From positions 1 through 64,000 of the forward strand of contig NZ_JAIVKK010000009.1 in the NCBI RefSeq assembly GCF_020524005.1: a stretch of DNA of 64,000 nt, given 5' to 3'. This DNA comes from Microbulbifer aggregans. Its GTDB lineage: Bacteria > Pseudomonadota > Gammaproteobacteria > Pseudomonadales > Cellvibrionaceae. Positions 25,735 to 35,118 of this stretch are shown one piece after another. The notes under the pieces are model-generated. The model was not told where the DNA came from, ran no database searches, and saw only the letters and a list, made by a program, of their open reading frames with translations. A program made the translations under genes and the position numbers. Position 1 is the first letter of the stretch. Each line of letters starts with the position of its first letter.

Positions 25735-26667
25735 ATGTCTGACCTGGAAAACCGCCGCGACCGGCTGGAATTCAACAAGCTGCAAAAGCGCCTGCGCCGC
25801 AATGTGGGCAAGGCGATCGCCGACTTCAACATGATTGAAGAGGGCGATAAGGTGATGGTGTGCCTGTCCGGTGGTAAGGATTCCTATGCGATGCTGGAAA
25901 TCCTGATGAACCTGCAAAAGACTGCGCCAGTTAATTTTGAGCTGGTGGCGGTCAATATGGATCAGAAGCAGCCGGGTTTCCCGGAGCATGTGCTGCCGGA
26001 GTACCTGCAGTCCGTTGGGGTGCCTTACCACATCGTCAACAAGGATACGTACAGTGTGGTGAAAGAGGTGGTGCCGGAAGGTAAGACTACCTGCGGTCTG
26101 TGCTCGCGCTTGCGTCGCGGTACCCTGTATGGCTTTGCGGAGGAGATCGGTGCGACCAAGGTGGCGCTGGGGCATCACAAGGACGATATCGTCGAGACGT
26201 TGTTCCTGAATATGTTTTACGGTGGCCGCCTGAAGGCGATGCCGCCGAAACTGCGCGCGGATGATGGGCGCAATATTGTGATTCGTCCGTTGGCGTACTG
26301 CCGCGAGTCAGACCTGATTGCGTTTGCGGAGCACAAGCAGTTCCCGATTATTCCGTGCAACCTGTGCGGCAGTCAGGAGAACCTGCAGCGCCAGGCGATC
26401 AAGGGCATGCTGAATGACTGGGAGCGTAAGTTCCCGGGGCGCAGCGATAATATTTTTGCGGCGCTTACCCGGGTGTCGCCGTCGCAGCTGGCGGACCGGG
26501 ATCTGTATGATTTCGAGAGCCTGGAGCTGGATCGGTCTGAGCCGGCGCGTGAGGTGGATGCGCGTTCTATCGAGCAGTCTGTGGATTCCTGGATTCCTGA
26601 GGATGCTCGCGAGGAGGAGCAGGTTGAGGCTGCGCAGCCAATGTATATTGAGGCTCGCAATCTTTAA
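25735..26667 (+). CDS. ttcA: tRNA 2-thiocytidine (s2C32) synthetase
   Basis: A 310-residue PP-loop ATPase that thiolates cytidine 32 in tRNAs using an iron-sulfur cluster. The PP-loop SGGKDS lies at 45-50. The cluster cysteines are CGLC (120 and 123) and CNLCG (208 and 211). The segment [17 protein letters not shown] is typical for TtcA. The family core ends near residue 270. The remaining acidic tail of about 40 residues ([20 protein letters not shown]) is variable. Its 3' end overlaps the convergent gene at 26567 by 101 bases. Confidence 0.95.
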   Translation: MSDLENRRDRLEFNKLQKRLRRNVGKAIADFNMIEEGDKVMVCLSGGKDSYAMLEILMNLQKTAPVNFELVAVNMDQKQPGFPEHVLPEYLQSVGVPYHIVNKDTYSVVKEVVPEGKTTCGLCSRLRRGTLYGFAEEIGATKVALGHHKDDIVETLFLNMFYGGRLKAMPPKLRADDGRNIVIRPLAYCRESDLIAFAEHKQFPIIPCNLCGSQENLQRQAIKGMLNDWERKFPGRSDNIFAALTRVSPSQLADRDLYDFESLELDRSEPAREVDARSIEQSVDSWIPEDAREEEQVEAAQPMYIEARNL

Positions 26668-27238
26668 CTGCACCTTCTTGAGCCACGCTCTCTTTGCTTA
26701 GCGCTTCATTCACTGCCGTGGCATTTGCCGCGGCAGTGTCGTTTTGGGGCAGGCACTTTTCCGCGGGTTTGATTAGCCGGCAGTAGCTGTCGACGAAGTC
26801 CCGCAGGCTGGCGCTGGGGCCGTGGTGGAAGTATTTTTTCCACAGTTTGGCCATTCTGGGCAGATCTTCACGCTCCACTTGGTCGATGCCTGCTGCGCGG
26901 TAGATGAGCCAGGCGATGGCGGTTGCGTAGCGCAAGTTGGTGGCCAGTTCGGCGTGGGGGTGTTGCAGGAAGTCGCGCTGGCTGGCGAGACCGCGTACCT
27001 TTGACGCAAGCGCTGGGAAGTTGATCAGGTATTCATCCCAGATCTGTCGGTGGGTAGTGGGCTGTATCTGGAATATACCCATGCCGTGGCGCCGGCCGAG
27101 CTTGAGGTGAAACCCGAGTTCGGATTCCTGGGCTGCGGTGCCGAGGAGCAGGGCTTCCATACCCGGTGACCAGGCGCGTAATTGCTTCAACGTGGGACGA
27201 ACTACCAGTAACCGCAGTTCGTCTAGACAAATACCCAT
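26567..27238 (-). CDS. Lysozyme-like (SLT/transglycosylase-related) protein
   Basis: A 223-residue protein. TAAQESELG (34-42) with Glu38 and a downstream GMGIFQIQP (52-60) are the catalytic Glu region and the G-x-x-Q motif of lytic transglycosylase-like folds. The [18 protein letters not shown] stretch is a close relative of that motif. No signal peptide is visible, so it is either exported by another route or not a wall enzyme. The C-terminal about 60 residues are Ala/Pro/Gln-rich and low in complexity, and are encoded partly by the antisense of ttcA. It could be a phage- or secretion-related lysozyme domain. Function is uncertain. Confidence 0.65.
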   Translation of the reverse strand: MGICLDELRLLVVRPTLKQLRAWSPGMEALLLGTAAQESELGFHLKLGRRHGMGIFQIQPTTHRQIWDEYLINFPALASKVRGLASQRDFLQHPHAELATNLRYATAIAWLIYRAAGIDQVEREDLPRMAKLWKKYFHHGPSASLRDFVDSYCRLIKPAEKCLPQNDTAAANATAVNEALSKESVAQEGAVKDCEPQYTLAAQPQPAPPREHPQESRNPQTAR

Positions 27239-27460
27239 AGTGTTGTCGATTCTTCCCTACAGCCGGCATGTACTACCGGGATGGTGAGGCGCATGAACAT
27301 TCCGTTTTCTGCGTCCTGTTACACCCAATGTGTAGTTTGCGGATTGAGCAAACGCCAGCAAATCGGTAGATTTGCGCGCAATTAAGACCAATAACAACAG
27401 GCAGAGCCTAAAATTTCGCCTCAAAAGGCTATCTCTGCCAAAACAGACGGGGATCTCTAC

Positions 27461-28930
27461 ATGTCCGGACAATGGCTTGTCGCTCTAACCTTTATCGCCT
27501 ATCTGGCGTTCATTCTGGCGATTGGTGTCTACGCCTATCAGCGCACCAAGAATGCGAGTGATTACTTTCTTGGCGGGCGCTCGCTGCCGCCTGCGGTGGC
27601 GGCGCTGAGTGCGGGGGCGTCGGATATGAGTGGTTGGCTGCTGCTGGGACTGCCCGGTGCGGCTTACGCCACGGGGCTATCTTCTGCATGGATTGCCATC
27701 GGTCTGTTCAGTGGAATTCTGCTGAGCTGGATCACCATGGCCCGCCGCCTGCGGATTTATTCTTACGCGCTGGATGATTCGCTTACGGTACCGGCCTATC
27801 TGCATCGGCGCTTCAATTTGGCGCACCCTTACCTGCGCACGATCAGCGCATTTTTCATCCTGTTGTTTTTCCTGTTCTACGTGGCGTCCGGCCTCATTGC
27901 CGGTGGCAAGTTGTTCGAGACGGTGTTCGGGTGGGATTATCAATGGGCAGTATTTATCGGTGCTGCGGCAGTGATTTCCTACACGTTGTTCGGTGGCTTC
28001 CTCGCGGTTTCCTGGACGGATGTTTTCCAGGGACTGCTGATGAGCCTGGCGCTGGTTATTGTACCGGTGATGGTTATTTCGGATGAGGGCGGCCTTGGTA
28101 ATGCCTGGTCCACCATGCAGCAACAGCACCCGGAACTGATGCACTGGATGAGCGATAACACCGGCGCAACACTTACCACTGCCGCCATTTTGAGTTCGTT
28201 GGCCTGGGGGCTGGGTTACTTTGGCCAGCCGCATATCCTTGCGCGTTTTAAGGCGCTGCGGCACCCCGATGACATGCCGGCTGCAGCTACCGTGGCGGCA
28301 GTCTGGTCACTGGCAGGATTTCTCGGTGCTATGGCGGTGGGGTTATTCGGGCATCTGGAACTTTCGCAGACGCTGCCAGATGGCGAGCGGATTTTTATGG
28401 CTCTGGTCGAGGCACTTTTCCATCCGTTGGTCGCAGGTATTCTGCTGGCTGCGATTCTTTCGGCCATTATGAGTACGGCGGACTCGCAGTTGTTGGTATC
28501 TTCCGCCGCGCTTGCCGAAGATATTTACCATGTGTGGTTCGGGCGCGAGCTTTCGTCCGAGCGCCTGGTGGTGGTGGGCCGCTGGGCGGTGATCGGGTTG
28601 TCCCTGATCGCGGTCGGGATCGCAATGGACCCCGAGTCCAAAGTGCTGGATGTGGTGGCTTATGCCTGGGCCGGGTTGGGGGCAGCGTTTGGTCCGACGA
28701 TTCTGATCAGCCTGTACTGGTCGCGTATGACTGGCGCCGGTGCCATTGCCGGTGTAGTGGTCGGCGGGCTTACCGTTTTGATCTGGAAACAGCTTTCCGG
28801 TGGTATCTTCGATGTCTACGAACTGCTTCCGGGCTTCATACTCTCTGCAACTGCTATTGTTTTAGTTAGTGCTGTGACGCATTGCCCCGATCAAGTATCA
28901 ACGCGCCACCGTCAATTGCTGGGGCAGTAG
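27461..28930 (+). CDS. putP: Sodium/proline symporter
   Basis: A 489-residue sodium:solute symporter with about 13 membrane spans. Its diagnostic segments are YFLGGRSLPPAVAALSAGASDMSGW (residues 37 on, sodium- and proline-binding region of TM2) and the later GLGYFGQPHILARF and STADSQLLVSSAALAED blocks. All are typical of PutP. It imports proline with sodium, suiting a marine organism for osmoprotection or carbon use. ATG 27461 lacks a strong ribosome binding site. It stands alone, with no putA nearby. Confidence 0.92.
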   Translation: MSGQWLVALTFIAYLAFILAIGVYAYQRTKNASDYFLGGRSLPPAVAALSAGASDMSGWLLLGLPGAAYATGLSSAWIAIGLFSGILLSWITMARRLRIYSYALDDSLTVPAYLHRRFNLAHPYLRTISAFFILLFFLFYVASGLIAGGKLFETVFGWDYQWAVFIGAAAVISYTLFGGFLAVSWTDVFQGLLMSLALVIVPVMVISDEGGLGNAWSTMQQQHPELMHWMSDNTGATLTTAAILSSLAWGLGYFGQPHILARFKALRHPDDMPAAATVAAVWSLAGFLGAMAVGLFGHLELSQTLPDGERIFMALVEALFHPLVAGILLAAILSAIMSTADSQLLVSSAALAEDIYHVWFGRELSSERLVVVGRWAVIGLSLIAVGIAMDPESKVLDVVAYAWAGLGAAFGPTILISLYWSRMTGAGAIAGVVVGGLTVLIWKQLSGGIFDVYELLPGFILSATAIVLVSAVTHCPDQVSTRHRQLLGQ

Positions 28931-29001
28931 CACTCTAAACTCACAGTGTTTGGCGTGAATATTCACGCCTGACCGGTGGTGCCGCGGTTGGAGTATCTGG
29001 A

Positions 29002-29514
29002 GTGATCGAAGTACACCTCGGTGATATCACTCGGTTACATGTCGATGTAATCGTCAACGCAGCCAACCAGCGGCTTTTGGGCGGGGGTGGTGTTGACGGC
29101 GCCATTCACCGTGCCGCGGGCCCTGAATTGCTGGAAGCCTGCCGCCAGATTGGCGGCTGCCCGGTGGGTGACGTGCGTGCAACCCCGGGTTTCCGATTGC
29201 CGGTAAAGCGTATTTACCACACCGTAGGACCGGTGTGGCGGGGCGGTAATCTGGGTGAACCGGAGTTACTCGCCAGTTGCTATCGCCAGTGCCTGGCACT
29301 GGCCCGCCGGGAAAATATTCACACCATCGCCTTCCCCGCCATCAGTTGCGGAATTTACGACTACCCCCCAGAGCAGGCCGTGGAAATTGCGGTCGAACAG
29401 GTGCAACAACACCTGGATCGGGATGGTGGGCCGCGCCATATTATTTTCTGCTGTATTGATGACGACATGGCTGAGCTCTACCGCCTGCAGCTGGATGCGG
29501 TTGTGCGTCGGTAG
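29002..29514 (+). CDS. Macrodomain protein (O-acetyl-ADP-ribose deacetylase, YmdB-like)
   Basis: A 170-residue single macrodomain. It has GDITRLHVDVIVNAANQRLLGGGGVDGAIHRAAG in pieces (GDIT, VNAAN, GGGGVDGAIH) and the later FPAISCGIYDYP, the two loops that bind ADP-ribose. Such enzymes remove acetyl from O-acetyl-ADP-ribose or ADP-ribose from proteins. The GTG at 29002 follows CTGGAG. It could be co-transcribed with putP, 71 bases upstream, but a functional link is not obvious. Confidence 0.92.
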   Translation: MIEVHLGDITRLHVDVIVNAANQRLLGGGGVDGAIHRAAGPELLEACRQIGGCPVGDVRATPGFRLPVKRIYHTVGPVWRGGNLGEPELLASCYRQCLALARRENIHTIAFPAISCGIYDYPPEQAVEIAVEQVQQHLDRDGGPRHIIFCCIDDDMAELYRLQLDAVVRR

Positions 29515-29571
29515 TTAAACGCCGGTTAATTGGTACGCACACGCATTGTTTGAGCTACGCGAGGGAGCAAA

Positions 29572-29596
29572 TAGTGCGTGTTGCACGGTTTTTTTT
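29572..29596 (+). terminator. Weak intrinsic terminator candidate after the macrodomain gene
   Basis: GTGC and GCAC flank a short loop and are followed by GG and eight T residues. The stem is only four base pairs, extendable with imperfect pairs. The T-run is convincing and the stem is not. Confidence 0.35.
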
Positions 29597-29775
29597 GAGA
29601 CTTAATTAGCACTGCCGTAACAGTCACGCCCGCGAGCAAAAAATTATTCAAGAAATTATGCAATAAATGGAGTTCATCACAGCACTTTGCTTTGCCGTGC
29701 TGTGTACATCTTTTAGAATTTCGCCCCTAAGGATTCACGTGGCAAATGATGGCCGCGTACTGAAAGGGAAAATTC

Positions 29776-32700
29776 ATGCAAATTCTTGTTGAGAACCAGC
29801 GGGGGGACCGCTTTAGGGTTAGTGAAGGTTGGGCGACCGCCCCCACTTCATTTGATAACGACGCTGCTGCGGGTCTTCTCGCCTCTTTTTCCCCATCGAT
29901 TCTTGATCAGATCTACGATCAGTTTCTTGCCTCACGATCCCTTGCTCTCGCTGTTCAGCATGGGCAGGATCAGCTGCTCGCATTGCACGGCTCTGATGCC
30001 CCGTCTCATTTCAGTGAAACGCATCGCGCGGTGTATGTCGCGGTTCGCCAGCATCGCCTGCTGGTCGAGGTGGCGCCATTGCGAGAGGAAGAGCTGGATG
30101 CTCGCTTGTCCAAACTGCGCAATGGCATCCGTATGGGACTGCAGAAAGTCATCGCCGAAGAGCGTGCCGAGGCCGCGCGAATCCAGGCTGTACATGAAAA
30201 GCGCAACAACTTGGAAAAAACTGGCGCATACGTGGCGCACACGGCCAAGGCTCTGGGGCAGGCGGCCTGGGGGCTCGCGGTATGGACCAAGGATGTTGCC
30301 GACGTGGCGGCGCTGGTCAACCCGGTGCGTCAGCAAACCGCGCTGTTGAATGCGACCTACGACTACTACGTACACGACAAGAGCTATGACGACTCCGGCA
30401 GGGAGTATCTAAGCAAGATCAAAAAAGAGCTGGTGGAAGCGCTGGGGTTTGATCCAACCACGATCACCGCAGAGCAATTGGAGCAGGCCTTTGATATTGC
30501 GCATCTGATTTACGATGACCCGACGCTGCGCAGCGATATCAGCCGCTTTGCCAAAGACTATGCCAAAGCCCAGCATAGCCTTGAGATCGCCGAGTTTATC
30601 GGGGGCGGGCTATTTGAAATCATTCTTACCATTATCCTCACCGCAGTAACCGGGGGCGTCGGCGCCGTCGCCGCGATGGCCAAAAATGCCCGTCTGTTGA
30701 CCCTGTTCAAGGGCATCGGCGATTTAATGGTGGAATTTGCCCGCTACCTGCGCCGCCGCAAGGCGCTGGCCAAAACCCGCGGGGCAAAATCCGGCGGTGC
30801 CTCGCTGTCTGATCTCAAGTCTACCGAGGCCACGGTGCCGGCGGTTGCCGATGCAACCAGCGGTGGAGGAAAGTCTTCCGGAAAATCCGCAGCCGCCAAA
30901 CAGTCTGACGGCAAGGCGTCTCAGCAACCGGCCGGTGATCCCAACGAGCCGGATAAAAACAGCACTGATACCGGCCGCAACCACAACGGCGACAGCTCGC
31001 AGTGCAATGGCAATACCTGTTCGGGCGGTGATCCGATTAACTTAAAGACCGGCGAAGAGTTCCTGACGCTGGTCGATGCTGTGCTGGATGGCCCGCTGCC
31101 GCTGACCATGGCGCGCACCTACCGCAGCAGCAACCACAATGACTTCGGCCTCGGGTACGGCTGGACCCATACCCTCGGCGAGCGCCTCGAATACCGTGGT
31201 GCCGGAAACCCGCTGCATTTTCACGACAACGAAGGCCGGGTCATTGCGCTGCCACATCCGGGCGGCAGCGGACTCAGCCACAACGTAGTGGAAAAGCTGA
31301 GCCTCAAACGCATCGCTGACAACCACTGGGTCATCACTCCCTACGGTGCACCGGCCGGCTTGCAGAAACACTTCAAGGCGCTGAACCCCGGTGACAACCG
31401 CTTGGCTCTGTCGGAAATCCGCGACGGCTACAACAATTTTTACCGCTTCCACTACGTCGAGAAGCAGCTGATCTGCGTCGAAAGCAGTCTCGGCGAAGCG
31501 CTGCATATTTCCCCCATCGATGGCCGCATCGGCGAACTTAAAAAAGAAACCCGGGACGGCCGTATCCAACTCCTTGCGCGCTATGAATACAGCGCCGAGG
31601 GCGACCTGATTCGCGCGACCGATGCGGAGGGCTTCAGTGAGGCTTATGCGTACCAGGGCCACGTGATCAGCAAGCGTACCCTGAAGACCGGTTACAACTT
31701 CCACTTTGAGTGGGATGCCGAGGGGCCCGGCGCGCGCTGTCTGCGCCAGTGGGGTGACGACATCAATGGCCAGCCCACCTATAACTACCGTTTTGTATGG
31801 GATGACGATGGAAAGGGCGTAAATGTCATCGATACCCGCGGTGGCGAGGAACGCTACCGCTTTAACGAGCGCGCGCTGCCGATCTACCATCGCGACCAGG
31901 AAGGGGGTGAGACCCTCTACGAATACAATGCACTCGGCCAGCTCACTGCAGCGCAATTGCCGGCCGAAGAAGGCCAACAGCGGCAAGAGCGTTACGAGTA
32001 CGACGATTACGGGCGCCTGGTCGCCAAGACCGACGCCAGCGGCGGTATGCACCGTATCGAGTACAACGCCGAAGGGCTGCCAGCCAAGATCACTGACGCC
32101 GGCGGTCGTGTTTGGAAACGCGAGTACAACACCAGCGGCCAGATCACCGCGTCGACTGATCCGCTCGGCCACAGTACCCAGTACACCTACAACCCGATTG
32201 GCCTCGTCGGTAGTGTCACCGACCCATTGGGCAATACCACCCGCTACCTGTGGAACCCCCAGGGCAAACTGGCTGCGGTACACGACCCGATGGGGCGCTC
32301 GCAGCACTACCGCTACGATATTGCCCAGCGCCTGACCGAAGTCCAACACGCGCCTGAACTCAGCACCCGCTACGAATACGACAGCCAGGACCGGATCAGC
32401 GCAGTGATCGCCCCGGACGGCGGGCGCACGGAATACCGCTATAACGCCCAGGGGCTGGTAGCGGATATCACCGATGCCGAAGGCCGCAGCACCCGCTATG
32501 ACTATGACGGCCTCAGCCAGGTCACCGCGCGTACCAACCCGGATGGCAGCCGCCTGCAATATCAGTACGACGGCGAGCGCAACCTAGTTGGCCTGATCAA
32601 TGAAAACGGCGAGCAATACCAGCTCAAATACGACCTGAAAGAACGCCTGATTGAAGAGGTCGGCTTCGATGGCCGGGTCACCCGTTATGCCTATAACGCC

Positions 32701-34539
32701 GCTGGCCATCTCGTCGGCAGCCGCGCAGTCACCGATAGCGAGTCAGGCAAAGGTATCGACACCCTGTTCGAGCGCGATGCGTTCGGCAGGCTGTTACAGG
32801 AAACCACCCCGGACGGCGTAACCAGCTTCCGCTACAACCGCATAGGCCAGGTGACCGAAGCGGAAAACGCCCACCGTAAACTGCGTTGGGAATACGACGC
32901 CTGTGGCCGGGTAATTGGCGACTGGCAGGATAACGCCGAAATCCGCCACCGCTACGATGCCGCCGGCAACCGCATCGCCAGCGTACTCCCCGATGGCGAA
33001 GAATTGCGCATCGGCTACAACGCTGCCGGCCAGTTCGAAAGCCTGCACCGCCGCCCGGCAGGTGCAGAGGCAGAACAGCTACTGGCGCAGATCAGCCGCG
33101 ACGAGCTGGGCCGCGAAACCCATCGCCAGCACGGCAATGGCCTTGCCACCGAAAGCCAGTACGACCCCCAAGGCCGTCTGCAAAAACTGCGCCTGGGCAA
33201 GGGCGAAGGCCCGGTAGAAAACCCCATCCTCGAACGCGCCTACGGCTACAACCGCAGCGGCCAGCTCACCCATATCGGCGACAGCCTGCGCGGCGACCGC
33301 CAGTACCACTACGACGCCCTCGACCGCCTGACCCAGGTCGAAGGCCCCAACCCCGAACACTTCGTTCACGACCCGGCACACAACATCCTCGCCGCGGCCG
33401 GTAGTGCTGATGAGGCAAAACAAGAAGCCGGCTCGACCCAGGTTAGCGGCAACCGCCTGAAGTTCCGTGGCGACACCCATTACGAATACGATGTCCACGG
33501 CAACCGTATTGCCGCGCTGCGGGGCAAGGGCCAGAAGCTTCAAACCCGCTACCGCTACAATAGCAAACACCAGTTGATCGCGGTTGCCCACTACCGGGTA
33601 GACGACAAGGGCGAAGCGCAGCTACAGAACGAAACCTGTTATCAGTACGATGCACTCGGTCGCCGCATCAGCAAAAAGGGACTGGCGCAGACGACTGATT
33701 TCCTGTGGGATGGCGACGTTCTTCTACAGGAGCGAGCCCGGGATACGGAGACTGGGCAGGATCTGAAATCCCGTAACTATTACTTCGAACCAGCCACATT
33801 TAAGCCTATCGCTTTGAGTGAAGGTGGTGACGTTTACAGCTACCACCTCGATCAGCTGGGAACCCCGGATGCGCTAACCGATGCGGATGGGGGAGTAGTT
33901 TGGAGTGTTAGCTATAAGAGCTATGGCAACGTAGCTATTGCCCACAAGGAAGAGATATTCCAGCCAATCCGGTTTCAGGGGCAGTATTACGACGAGGAAA
34001 GTGGATTTAGTTATAGCCGGTTCCGGTACTATGATTCAAATTTGGGGAGTTTTTTAAATCAAGATCCCATAGGCCTGTCAGGCGGTGTTAACTCTTATCG
34101 ATACGTGCCTAACCCCCTCTCTTGGATTGACCCATTTGGATTAACCTGTAAGCAAGGAGTTGCGAATATCAAAATGTACAAAGAGGGGCGGCAGGTTCAT
34201 TTTGTTGTAGAGGTGCAGTATAACGGCCAGAAGATGGTGACAGAACAGCAAAGTAGTGGAAGGCAGGGAGGTCCAACCGAGATTCAAAATGAAGACTTTT
34301 CTGAAATTTTGGGGATGAAACCGGATAAAATAATTTCTACGATACTTCCTGACGCGCAGGCAGCAATTGATTATCAAGTGCGTAGGTCGAATAGTCCTGA
34401 TGGTCCCTATTGCGTAGATAATAACAGTTGTCTTACACATGTTTTTGATGTTTTGCGCGAAGGAGGGAAGGAAGGGGTTCCAAATAATTCCAAAAGGCTA
34501 GTGGCAGGGAAGTATTTGAAGAAATTGGAGGTGGAGTAA
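29776..34539 (+). CDS. Rhs-family polymorphic toxin with variable C-terminal tip
   Basis: A 1587-residue protein. The N-terminal about 410 residues are unusual: helical, with a membrane-like stretch near 280-302 (EIILTIILTAVTGGVGAVAA) and a low-complexity Ser/Gly/Lys linker. They contain no PAAR signature that I can see. A DUF6531-type start (CSGGDPINLKTGEEF, from Cys415) opens a long series of YD repeats. The core ends with SRFRYYDSNLGSFLNQDPIG and a WIDPFGL motif at about 1450-1455, the normal cleavage boundary. The tip of about 132 residues that follows is AT-rich and is the toxin. Its YCVDNNSCLTHVFDVL motif (Cys and His close together) hints at a papain-like or related hydrolase. An immunity gene overlaps its stop codon. 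Confidence 0.9.
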   Translation: MQILVENQRGDRFRVSEGWATAPTSFDNDAAAGLLASFSPSILDQIYDQFLASRSLALAVQHGQDQLLALHGSDAPSHFSETHRAVYVAVRQHRLLVEVAPLREEELDARLSKLRNGIRMGLQKVIAEERAEAARIQAVHEKRNNLEKTGAYVAHTAKALGQAAWGLAVWTKDVADVAALVNPVRQQTALLNATYDYYVHDKSYDDSGREYLSKIKKELVEALGFDPTTITAEQLEQAFDIAHLIYDDPTLRSDISRFAKDYAKAQHSLEIAEFIGGGLFEIILTIILTAVTGGVGAVAAMAKNARLLTLFKGIGDLMVEFARYLRRRKALAKTRGAKSGGASLSDLKSTEATVPAVADATSGGGKSSGKSAAAKQSDGKASQQPAGDPNEPDKNSTDTGRNHNGDSSQCNGNTCSGGDPINLKTGEEFLTLVDAVLDGPLPLTMARTYRSSNHNDFGLGYGWTHTLGERLEYRGAGNPLHFHDNEGRVIALPHPGGSGLSHNVVEKLSLKRIADNHWVITPYGAPAGLQKHFKALNPGDNRLALSEIRDGYNNFYRFHYVEKQLICVESSLGEALHISPIDGRIGELKKETRDGRIQLLARYEYSAEGDLIRATDAEGFSEAYAYQGHVISKRTLKTGYNFHFEWDAEGPGARCLRQWGDDINGQPTYNYRFVWDDDGKGVNVIDTRGGEERYRFNERALPIYHRDQEGGETLYEYNALGQLTAAQLPAEEGQQRQERYEYDDYGRLVAKTDASGGMHRIEYNAEGLPAKITDAGGRVWKREYNTSGQITASTDPLGHSTQYTYNPIGLVGSVTDPLGNTTRYLWNPQGKLAAVHDPMGRSQHYRYDIAQRLTEVQHAPELSTRYEYDSQDRISAVIAPDGGRTEYRYNAQGLVADITDAEGRSTRYDYDGLSQVTARTNPDGSRLQYQYDGERNLVGLINENGEQYQLKYDLKERLIEEVGFDGRVTRYAYNAAGHLVGSRAVTDSESGKGIDTLFERDAFGRLLQETTPDGVTSFRYNRIGQVTEAENAHRKLRWEYDACGRVIGDWQDNAEIRHRYDAAGNRIASVLPDGEELRIGYNAAGQFESLHRRPAGAEAEQLLAQISRDELGRETHRQHGNGLATESQYDPQGRLQKLRLGKGEGPVENPILERAYGYNRSGQLTHIGDSLRGDRQYHYDALDRLTQVEGPNPEHFVHDPAHNILAAAGSADEAKQEAGSTQVSGNRLKFRGDTHYEYDVHGNRIAALRGKGQKLQTRYRYNSKHQLIAVAHYRVDDKGEAQLQNETCYQYDALGRRISKKGLAQTTDFLWDGDVLLQERARDTETGQDLKSRNYYFEPATFKPIALSEGGDVYSYHLDQLGTPDALTDADGGVVWSVSYKSYGNVAIAHKEEIFQPIRFQGQYYDEESGFSYSRFRYYDSNLGSFLNQDPIGLSGGVNSYRYVPNPLSWIDPFGLTCKQGVANIKMYKEGRQVHFVVEVQYNGQKMVTEQQSSGRQGGPTEIQNEDFSEILGMKPDKIISTILPDAQAAIDYQVRRSNSPDGPYCVDNNSCLTHVFDVLREGGKEGVPNNSKRLVAGKYLKKLEVE

Positions 34540-34820
34540 TGGATAATAAGTGCCAATATGAAGAGTTGGTTTTTATGGGGGGGAAGATAATTTCCAATTT
34601 CCGAGGGAAAATTTCGCAAGGAGGAGACGTCTCGTGGCGAGAAGAGGCTGTAATTTCCTGTGAAATTTTGCTTGATTATTTGAGTGAGCGCCGGAATCTT
34701 GAGAAGGCGCTTCTTTTATCTAGAATTTTTGAAGACAGGTATTCTGAGTATAAGCCGCCTGTTATTTCACATTGGTGTAGGAAGGTTAGAGAGACTCTGG
34801 AAAACGATAGAAAGCTATAA
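34539..34820 (+). CDS. Putative immunity protein for the Rhs tip toxin
   Basis: A 93-residue acidic, helical-looking protein whose ATG overlaps the Rhs stop codon (TAATG), the usual position of an Rhs immunity gene. It shows no known motif. Its coding sequence is AT-rich like the toxin tip and unlike the GC-rich Rhs core, so tip and immunity gene probably arrived together. The immunity role is inferred from position only. Confidence 0.7.
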   Translation: MDNKCQYEELVFMGGKIISNFRGKISQGGDVSWREEAVISCEILLDYLSERRNLEKALLLSRIFEDRYSEYKPPVISHWCRKVRETLENDRKL

Positions 34821-34935
34821 ATTATTAGTGGTATGCAGGTTTTTTTGGCTGGAGTTGGCTTCATTCATATCCTGGGTTTGGTGTTATAAGGTTAAATTGT
34901 GTGAATCTTAGATCATTGGTTCGCTTTTATTGGTC

Positions 34936-35114
34936 TTACCCACGATAAGTAGGCACCCTAACTATGCACTTTTGTGCTCATAATCCGCAGGACTAATATG
35001 CCCAATAGCGGAGTGCCTGCGTACTCGGTTATAGAGCACTTCGATGTACTCGAAGATGCCGATCTTCGCGTCCTCGATACTCTCGTACCGTTCCGCGCAT
35101 ATTAGTTCGACCTT
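34936..35114 (-). mobile_element. Remnant of an IS3-family element (right end and transposase C-terminus)
   Basis: The repeat TTACCCACGATAAGTAGGCA at 34936-34955 matches the terminal repeat of the complete element at 2287-3544 at 18 of 20 positions. The rest of the region is the 3' end of orfB. The flanking GGTC before the repeat is also shared by both. The element has lost its left part. The break at 35114 abuts Rhs tip DNA, so the truncation coincides with a rearrangement of the Rhs locus. Confidence 0.8.
34962..35114 (-). pseudogene. IS3-family OrfB, C-terminal 50 codons only
   Basis: Read leftward from 35114, the frame encodes KVELICAERYESIEDAK followed by GIFEYIEVLYNRVRRHSAIG and a short tail to a TAG at 34962-34964. 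This aligns with the end of the complete OrfB (KVESIYAEEFASKQEA... IFEYIEMFYNTVRRHSA). The two are clearly related but differ at many residues, so this is a sister element and not a recent copy. Confidence 0.85.
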
Positions 35115-35118
35115 CACA

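Noticed and set aside
31042..32559. A 505-codon open frame on the minus strand inside the Rhs gene
   Set aside because: It is antisense to GC-rich YD repeats, has a low-complexity Val/Ala/Gly composition and no ribosome binding site. It is a shadow of the Rhs core.
35044..35118. ATG-led N-terminal extension of the displaced Rhs tip
   Set aside because: These codons lie within the antisense of the IS3 remnant and are a chance fusion, not a designed start.
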